Source of the DNA: DUOX01 sp050944015
GTDB lineage: Bacteria > Bacillota > Clostridia > Oscillospirales > Oscillospiraceae
DNA: 10,799 nucleotides
Assembly (NCBI GenBank): GCA_050944015.1
Contig: JBMNQG010000058.1
Coordinates: 1 to 10,799, forward strand
Reading direction: 5' to 3'
In this document: positions 6,225 to 10,799 of the stretch, in pieces
Numbering within the stretch: position 1 is the first letter of the stretch
How the letters are laid out: every line of letters begins with the position of its first letter
Translations under genes and position numbers: made by a program
The notes under the pieces: model-generated
The model's database searches: none
What the model saw: the letters and a program-made list of their open reading frames with translations, nothing else
Told to the model about the DNA's origin: nothing

Positions 6225-8087
6225 ATGTACTACAATGCAGGAAAATGCGATATTGCCGTCATAGGCGCCGGACACGCGGGAATTGAGGCGGCCCTTGCCG
6301 CCGCGCGTCTGGGGCTTGATACAATATGCTTTACAATAAACATGGACAGCGTGGGAAACATGCCCTGCAACCCGGCCATTGGCGGCACCGGCAAGGGCCA
6401 CCTAGTCCGGGAGCTGGACGCCCTCGGAGGGGAGATGGCCAGGGCTGCAGACAAGGCCTGCATACAGTACCGTATGCTGAACCGGGGAAAGGGTCCCGCC
6501 GTCCATTCCCTGCGGGCTCAGGCCGACCGCAAGCTTTATCAGGCCGCTATGAAACATACCCTGGAAAAGCAGGAGAACCTCCGGCTCAAACAGGCGGAAA
6601 TCACTGAAATCGGCGTTGAAAATGGCCATGTTGCCTATGTGCGCACCCATACCGGGGCCACCTACGCCTGCCGGGCAATTATTATCTGCTCGGGCACATA
6701 TCTCGACAGCCGGGTGATTATCGGAGATGTACTCATTAACAGTGGCCCCGACGGTTTGGCCTCCGCCAAAAAGCTTAGGGACTGTCTTGCAAACATGGGA
6801 CTTTCCCTCCGGCGCTTTAAAACCGGCACCCCGCCCAGAATAAACGCCCGGACTGTGGACTTTTCAAAAATGGAAATCCAGCCGGGAGACGCAGAGCCGC
6901 AGTCTTTCTCCTTTGAAACGGAAAAAGCGCCGGAAAACCGGGCGGTCTGCTATCTTACCTACACCACCCAGGAAACTCACCGTATTTTAAGGGAAAATCT
7001 CCACCGCAGCCCCCTGTACTCCGGTGTTATAGTGGGAGTGGGGGCCCGGTACTGCCCTTCCATCGAGGACAAGATAGTGAAATTCCCGGATAAGCCCCGT
7101 CACCAGCTTTTTATAGAGCCCATGGGCCTGAACACCGAAGAACTGTACGTCCAGGGCCTTTCATCCTCAATGCCCGAGGAGGTGCAGATACAGGTCCTGC
7201 ACTCCATACCGGGTCTGGAGAAGGCGGAAATGATGAGGCCCGCATACGCCATAGAATACGAATGCCTGGACCCTACGGAGCTTTACCCCACCCTGGAGTG
7301 CAAAAAAATTGCCGGCCTTTACGGCGCCGGGCAGTTTAACGGCACCAGCGGCTATGAGGAGGCCGCGGTCCAGGGCTTTGTGGCCGGAGTGAACGCCGCC
7401 CTTAAGCTGCTGGGCAGGGAAGAGATGATCCTGCGCCGCAGCGACGGCTATATAGGTACGCTTATTGACGACCTGGTGACCAAGAGCACAAACGAACCCT
7501 ACCGCATGATGACCTCCCGCTCGGAGTACAGGCTCTTGCACCGGCAGGACAACGCGGACCTGCGCCTGACCCATATCGGATACCGGATAGGGCTCGTCAG
7601 CAAGGAACGCTACGAAAAAGTCCTGGCCAAGTACGAGGTCGTTGAAAAGGAGATAAGGCGGCTGGAGAGCAGTTATCTGACCCCCACGCCGGAACTTAAC
7701 GCCTTTCTGGAAGGCAGCGGCACAAGCCCCGCCGCCACCGGCATAAGCCTGGCCGCCCTCCTGCGCCGACCCCAGGTGGATTATGAAAGCCTTGGGCCCT
7801 TTGACCCGGCGCGGCCGGAGCTGCCTCCCGCCGTTACCGAGCAAGTGGAGATATCCATTAAATACGAAGGCTATATCAAGAGGCAGCAAAAGCAGATAGA
7901 GGAATTTTCCAAGATGGAAGACAGGAAACTGCCAAAGGACATAGACTATTACAAGATTTCCGGCCTGCGCACCGAGGCTAGGCAGAAACTATCCAAAATA
8001 CGCCCTGATAATTTCGGCCAGGCCAGCCGCATCTCGGGAGTATCCCCGGCGGATATTGCGGCTTTGATGATATATCTTGGCCATTAG
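6225..8087 (+). CDS. mnmG: tRNA U34 carboxymethylaminomethyl-modifying enzyme MnmG (GidA)
   Basis: FAD-dependent enzyme that, with the GTPase MnmE, installs the 5-carboxymethylaminomethyl (or aminomethyl) group on uridine 34 of tRNAs reading NNA/NNG codons, using a folate one-carbon unit. The 620 aa length is normal. The N-terminal dinucleotide-binding motif GAGHAG is at residues 14-19, the family block PCNPAIGGTGKGHLVRE at 47-63, and the two conserved cysteines are C48 and C277 (in YCPSIEDKI). The C-terminal helical region ends with RISGVSPADIAALMIYL, the type of segment that contacts MnmE and tRNA. The ATG has GGAGG 5 bases upstream. mnmE, often beside mnmG in Firmicutes, is not in this window; instead the 2-thiolase gene mnmA follows after 45 bases. 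Confidence 0.97.
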   Translation: MYYNAGKCDIAVIGAGHAGIEAALAAARLGLDTICFTINMDSVGNMPCNPAIGGTGKGHLVRELDALGGEMARAADKACIQYRMLNRGKGPAVHSLRAQADRKLYQAAMKHTLEKQENLRLKQAEITEIGVENGHVAYVRTHTGATYACRAIIICSGTYLDSRVIIGDVLINSGPDGLASAKKLRDCLANMGLSLRRFKTGTPPRINARTVDFSKMEIQPGDAEPQSFSFETEKAPENRAVCYLTYTTQETHRILRENLHRSPLYSGVIVGVGARYCPSIEDKIVKFPDKPRHQLFIEPMGLNTEELYVQGLSSSMPEEVQIQVLHSIPGLEKAEMMRPAYAIEYECLDPTELYPTLECKKIAGLYGAGQFNGTSGYEEAAVQGFVAGVNAALKLLGREEMILRRSDGYIGTLIDDLVTKSTNEPYRMMTSRSEYRLLHRQDNADLRLTHIGYRIGLVSKERYEKVLAKYEVVEKEIRRLESSYLTPTPELNAFLEGSGTSPAATGISLAALLRRPQVDYESLGPFDPARPELPPAVTEQVEISIKYEGYIKRQQKQIEEFSKMEDRKLPKDIDYYKISGLRTEARQKLSKIRPDNFGQASRISGVSPADIAALMIYLGH

Positions 8088-8120
8088 TTTCCGGAACTGA
8101 GCAGGCGTATGCCCAATTCT

Positions 8121-8126
8121 GGAGGT
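8121..8126 (+). promoter_or_regulatory. Ribosome binding site setting the mnmA start
   Basis: GGAGGT lies 6 bases before the ATG at 8133. It selects this start over an in-frame ATG at 8109 that would add eight residues and lacks a comparable ribosome site. Confidence 0.8.
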
Positions 8127-8132
8127 AAATTT

Positions 8133-9143
8133 ATGAGCAAGAAGATAGTTCTCGGCATGTCCGGCGGGGTGGACTCCACCGTATCCGCCCGGCTGCTTCA
8201 GAATGCCGGCTATGAGGTCTATGGCCTTTTCATGGACATAGGCACTCCAAACGGGGCCGGGGATGCCCGCACCGCCGCAGAGGAAGTGGGCGTTCCCTTG
8301 AAGGTGTTGGATATAAGCTCGGAGCTGGAGCAGAAAGTCTGCACCCCCTTTGTCCAGGCCTACCTGCGGGGGGAGACTCCGAATCCCTGCATAATGTGCA
8401 ATCCCCTTGTGAAGTTTAAGTCCCTGCTGGAGTACGCCCGGGAGATAGGGGCGGAGCATGTCGCCACCGGCCACTACGCCAGGGTCCGGGACGGAAGGCT
8501 CTACAAGGGCACGCCCAAAAACGACCAGAGCTATATGCTCTGCCGTGTGACCAGGGAGCAGCTCCGGCACCTGGTGCTGCCCCTTGGGGACTTTGAAAAA
8601 ACCCAGACACGCGCCCTGGCCGCGGAAATGGGCCTTAAGGTCGCCGCCAAGCCGGACAGCATGGAAATATGCTTCATACAGGACGGGGACTATGCCGCTT
8701 TTATAGAATCCCGCGGTCAGGCCCCGGGGCCGGGCAATTTTGTTGACGAGGAGGGCAACGTCCTGGGCCGCCACCGGGGGATACACCGCTATACCATCGG
8801 ACAGCGCCGGGGGCTGGGCATCTCCCTTGGCCAGCGGGTCTTTGTGTCCGCCATACGTCCCGAAACGAACGAGGTGGTAATCTCCGACGGGGACGGCCTG
8901 TATGCCATGGAAATCCGAGCCGTGGACATGAACTGGCAGGTTCCCGAAATCCCCGCCGCTCCTTTCAGGGCGGGAGTGCGGGTGCGCCATTCCCGCTTTG
9001 AAACCCCCGCCGTTGTGACCCCCGAAGAGGGAGGCTGCAGCGTTAAAATCGTGTTTGAAAAACCTGTCAGGGCGCCCACGCCCGGTCAGTCGGCCGTCCT
9101 CTACGACGGGGACATGGTGATGGGCGGAGGCTATATAGTATGA
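8133..9143 (+). CDS. mnmA: tRNA-specific 2-thiouridylase MnmA
   Basis: Adenylates C2 of uridine 34 in tRNA-Lys, -Glu and -Gln, then inserts sulfur to make 2-thiouridine. The PP-loop ATP motif SGGVDS is at residues 10-15. The catalytic cysteine expected from E. coli C102 is C89 in NPCIMCN, and the second one (E. coli C199) is C180 in MEICFIQDGD. The ATGHYAR block (111-117) and the GIHRYTIGQRRGLGI block (216-230) are typical, and a C-terminal beta-barrel-like region follows. At 336 aa it is shorter than the usual 355-375, mostly through a shortened stretch after the FMDI strand (residues 34-46). An additional cysteine, C86, replaces the Asp common in NPDxxCN. These features fit a clostridial variant of the family. 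It shares a transcription unit with mnmG. Confidence 0.93.
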   Translation: MSKKIVLGMSGGVDSTVSARLLQNAGYEVYGLFMDIGTPNGAGDARTAAEEVGVPLKVLDISSELEQKVCTPFVQAYLRGETPNPCIMCNPLVKFKSLLEYAREIGAEHVATGHYARVRDGRLYKGTPKNDQSYMLCRVTREQLRHLVLPLGDFEKTQTRALAAEMGLKVAAKPDSMEICFIQDGDYAAFIESRGQAPGPGNFVDEEGNVLGRHRGIHRYTIGQRRGLGISLGQRVFVSAIRPETNEVVISDGDGLYAMEIRAVDMNWQVPEIPAAPFRAGVRVRHSRFETPAVVTPEEGGCSVKIVFEKPVRAPTPGQSAVLYDGDMVMGGGYIV

Positions 9144-9147
9144 AATC

Positions 9148-9177
9148 AGGGGCTGCCCCAGGCAGCCCCTTTTTGTT
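9148..9177 (+). terminator. Rho-independent terminator of mnmG-mnmA
   Basis: A perfect 10-base-pair GC-rich stem (9148-9157 with 9161-9170), 3-base loop CCA, then TTTTTGTTT. It begins 5 bases after the mnmA stop. Read on the minus strand the stem is followed by GATTTCATAC rather than a T run, so it should not stop transcripts from dpaB well. Confidence 0.92.
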
Positions 9178-9211
9178 TGGCGGAATTTTGAAATTAACGT
9201 AACCGGCGGAT

Positions 9212-9790
9212 TTACTTTGCCAGGAACAATGGCTGCAGCTGTTTGCCTTCCATTGCGGACTCCACCGTGGCCTCAATCAGGTCGAAATCGGCCATCAGGG
9301 AGTTGGGTTTTTTCTTCGGGTCGTCCTGATAGAAGGGCACAAAATAGATATTCTTCCGCCCCAGAAGTATGCCAATATTTGCCGCATTTCCCGAAAGCCC
9401 GTCGTTCGTGGAAATTGCCAGTACTACAGGCCGCTCATTTCGCAGGTGGGCCTTGCAGGCCATGGTGACGCAGCTGTCTGTTATGCCCCTCGCTATTTTG
9501 GCAATGGTGTTTCCCGTGCATGGGGCAATTACAAGGGCATCAAGCAGCTGCTGGGGGCCAATAGGTTCCGCATCCACTATGCTGGTTATAACGGGTTTTC
9601 CCGTGAGCTCCTCCAGCCTTGAAATAAAATTTTCCGCCTTTCCAAAACGGCTGTCCGTTTTGGAGGCAGTTTCCGACATAATAGGAGTCAGGTCATATAT
9701 TTCTCCAAGCCTGCTCACCGACTCCATGATTTTATCGTATGTACAGTACGAGCCGCAAAGAGCCAGCCCGACCCTCAGCTTATTTTTCAT
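9212..9790 (-). CDS. dpaB: Dipicolinate synthase subunit B (SpoVFB)
   Basis: Flavoprotein-like subunit of dipicolinate synthase, which makes dipicolinic acid from the lysine-pathway intermediate 4-hydroxy-tetrahydrodipicolinate in the mother cell of a sporulating cell. The product, chelated with calcium, fills the spore core and gives heat resistance. The 192 aa length agrees with the family (about 200). Visible motifs are the N-terminal VGLALCGSYCTYDKI, PIMSETA (36-42), the nucleotide-binding-like APCTGNTIAKIA (89-100), and GLSGNAANIG (131-140). The ATG overlaps the dpaA stop by four bases (ATGA) and is preceded by AGGAGGAG, so the subunits are co-translated. No asd, dapG or dapA gene follows, unlike in Bacillus, where the locus continues into aspartate-pathway genes. 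Confidence 0.95.
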   Translation of the reverse strand: MKNKLRVGLALCGSYCTYDKIMESVSRLGEIYDLTPIMSETASKTDSRFGKAENFISRLEELTGKPVITSIVDAEPIGPQQLLDALVIAPCTGNTIAKIARGITDSCVTMACKAHLRNERPVVLAISTNDGLSGNAANIGILLGRKNIYFVPFYQDDPKKKPNSLMADFDLIEATVESAMEGKQLQPLFLAK

Positions 9791-10653
9791 GGCTCCTCCT
9801 GTTCCTCCAATATGTTGTAAATGGTGTCACGAATTATGGCTCCTGCGCTTTCCGGCGCCACCTCTCCCGGCAGGCTCAATGCCCAGATGGCTCTCACTCC
9901 CAGACGGGAGGCGGCGGCAAAGTCCATGCCCCCGGGTTTTGATGCCAGGTCCAGACACAGGGCGTCGTCACGGAGTTCCATCAGGCGTTCTTCCGTGAGC
10001 ACCAGCGCCGGCACGGTATTTACCACAACGTCAAAATCTGAGAGATGACCCTCCAGGGCACGAGTGTCCAGGGCAGAGCACCCGCCGGCCGTTATCCAGG
10101 CCATGTCCCCGGGATTTCTTGCGGACACAGAGACCTTAGCCCCCAGGGCGTGAAGCCTGCTTGATAGCATCTTGCCCAGCCGTCCGTAGCCTATCACCAG
10201 TATCCTACTGCCCCAGATTGTCACCGGGGTCTCCTGCATGATTATCCCTATTGCCCCTTCCGCCGTTGCAACCGCGTTGAAAACCGCCAATTCCTCTCTC
10301 TTGAAGTAGTCAACCATCCGAAGGCCCAGTTGCTCTCCCAGGGCCAGCGTCTCGGGTTCCAGTATTCCGCCACAGACCAGGGTTCCCGGCTCGATGGTCT
10401 CAAGAATCTCCTTGATTTCATATTCTCCGGCGGACAAGGGCGAGTTTAGAAAGCCCCGCTGGCCCATAACCGGCAGGGGCAGTACCACGCAGTCGGCCCC
10501 CCATGCAGCCTCTTCCGGGCTGCCGGCACAGTATATGTCCCGGGAACACTCTCCCTTATCCAGGGCAAAGGAGCAGACATCATGGCCGTCGGACACAAGC
10601 AGACTGCAGAGCCGAGCAATTCTCATATCCCCGCCAATGACCGCAAATTTCAT
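9787..10653 (-). CDS. dpaA: Dipicolinate synthase subunit A (SpoVFA)
   Basis: NAD(P)-binding subunit of dipicolinate synthase, 288 aa, the family length. An N-terminal domain begins with MKFAVIGGDMRIARL, a motif characteristic of DpaA. The central segment has DYFKREELAVFNAVATAEGAI (115-135), and a Rossmann dinucleotide site VIGYGRLGKML (153-163) follows. The C-terminal part has the DLASKPGGMDF (235-245) and LPGEVAPESAG (261-271) blocks. The ATG at 10653 has AGGGAGT 6 bases upstream. The gene is first in a two-gene unit with dpaB and has a sigma-K-like promoter about 50 bases before it, which fits mother-cell expression late in sporulation. Together with dpaB it is the strongest evidence that this organism forms endospores. 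Confidence 0.95.
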   Translation of the reverse strand: MKFAVIGGDMRIARLCSLLVSDGHDVCSFALDKGECSRDIYCAGSPEEAAWGADCVVLPLPVMGQRGFLNSPLSAGEYEIKEILETIEPGTLVCGGILEPETLALGEQLGLRMVDYFKREELAVFNAVATAEGAIGIIMQETPVTIWGSRILVIGYGRLGKMLSSRLHALGAKVSVSARNPGDMAWITAGGCSALDTRALEGHLSDFDVVVNTVPALVLTEERLMELRDDALCLDLASKPGGMDFAAASRLGVRAIWALSLPGEVAPESAGAIIRDTIYNILEEQEEP

Positions 10654-10700
10654 ATGACCACTCCCTATGCAATGATATAATATGGTATATTATTTCTATT

Positions 10701-10729
10701 CATAATATGGCCGAAATAGCTTGCGGGTG
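10701..10729 (-). promoter_or_regulatory. Sigma-K-like promoter of dpaA-dpaB
   Basis: On the minus strand CACC (10729-10726) and CATATTATG (10709-10701) are separated by 16 bases. The sigma-K consensus is mACm, 16-17 bases, CATAnnnTA, so only the last -10 base differs. The Bacillus dipicolinate operon is under sigma-K, which supports the call. A second CATATTATA (10684-10676) fits the -10 consensus exactly but lacks a -35 AC at the right distance and would start almost at the ribosome site. Confidence 0.55.
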
Positions 10730-10749
10730 ATTATCGTATTATGTATAAT
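10721..10749 (+). promoter_or_regulatory. Possible promoter reading out of the window
   Basis: TTGCGG (10721-10726) and a perfect TATAAT (10744-10749) are separated by exactly 17 bases on the plus strand. The -35 is weak (TTG only). The predicted start near 10756 would serve a gene starting beyond the right edge, divergent from dpaA. Its -35 shares a base with the -35 of the sigma-K-like promoter on the other strand. No gene is visible between here and the end of the window. Confidence 0.4.
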
Positions 10750-10799
10750 TGGGTAAAATAGACGTCAAAATTGCCGGAAGAGGGCAAAAGTGCCACCGG

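Noticed and set aside
7989..8990. A 333-codon open frame on the minus strand opposite mnmG/mnmA.
   Set aside because: Covers the 3' end of mnmG and most of mnmA, both with conserved motifs; its sequence is a codon-bias shadow without family features.
10742..10768. TTGACG on the minus strand with TATACA as a sigma-A promoter for dpaA.
   Set aside because: Spacing is 15 bases to TATACA and 19 to CATAAT, both poor; the sigma-K-like site nearer the gene fits better in sequence and biology.
10770..10799. Short hairpins (TTGCC/GGCAA and GGCA/TGCC) at the right edge as a riboswitch start or terminator.
   Set aside because: Stems of 4-5 bp only and cut by the window edge; no recognisable riboswitch core.

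Overview
The window reads as an ordinary chromosomal stretch of an anaerobic, endospore-forming Firmicute, most likely a member of the Clostridia. Three things point that way: both subunits of dipicolinate synthase (a spore-core metabolite enzyme), a thiolase plus acetoacetate/butyrate-type CoA-transferase operon like those of butyrate-forming clostridia, and strong GGAGG ribosome sites with compact Gram-positive promoters. The coding DNA is moderately GC-rich, so a low-GC cluster I Clostridium is unlikely. I cannot name a genus.

Layout. (1) Bases 5-2795, minus strand: a promoter at 2767-2795 drives thiolase, ctfA and ctfB, ending in a strong terminator at the left edge. Acetyl-CoA is condensed to acetoacetyl-CoA, and the CoA-transferase exchanges CoA between acetoacetate and short-chain acids. 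(2) Bases 2834-6149, plus strand, diverging from the first operon: a YtrA-type GntR repressor, an ABC ATPase and a large permease with a soluble C-terminal domain, closed by a terminator whose stem contains the permease stop codon. This looks like a self-regulated stress or export transporter module. (3) Bases 6169-9175, plus strand: mnmG and mnmA, with their own promoter and terminator. Both enzymes modify uridine 34 of the same tRNAs, one at carbon 5 and one by 2-thiolation. (4) Bases 9212-10729, minus strand, converging on mnmA: dpaA and dpaB, translationally coupled, with a good match to a sigma-K (late mother cell) promoter. A housekeeping-type promoter on the other strand overlaps it and points out of the window.

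No mobile element, CRISPR array, rRNA or tRNA is visible, and no gene looks broken. Coding is dense; the largest gap is the 240-base divergent promoter region at 2690-2929. I do not see an undescribed multi-gene system. The most unusual items are small: a permuted pair of inverted repeats between thiolase and ctfA, the repeat-rich leader of the thiolase operon, the AGTAC/dyad cluster at the gntR promoter, the permease C-terminal domain, and the overlapping divergent promoters upstream of dpaA.
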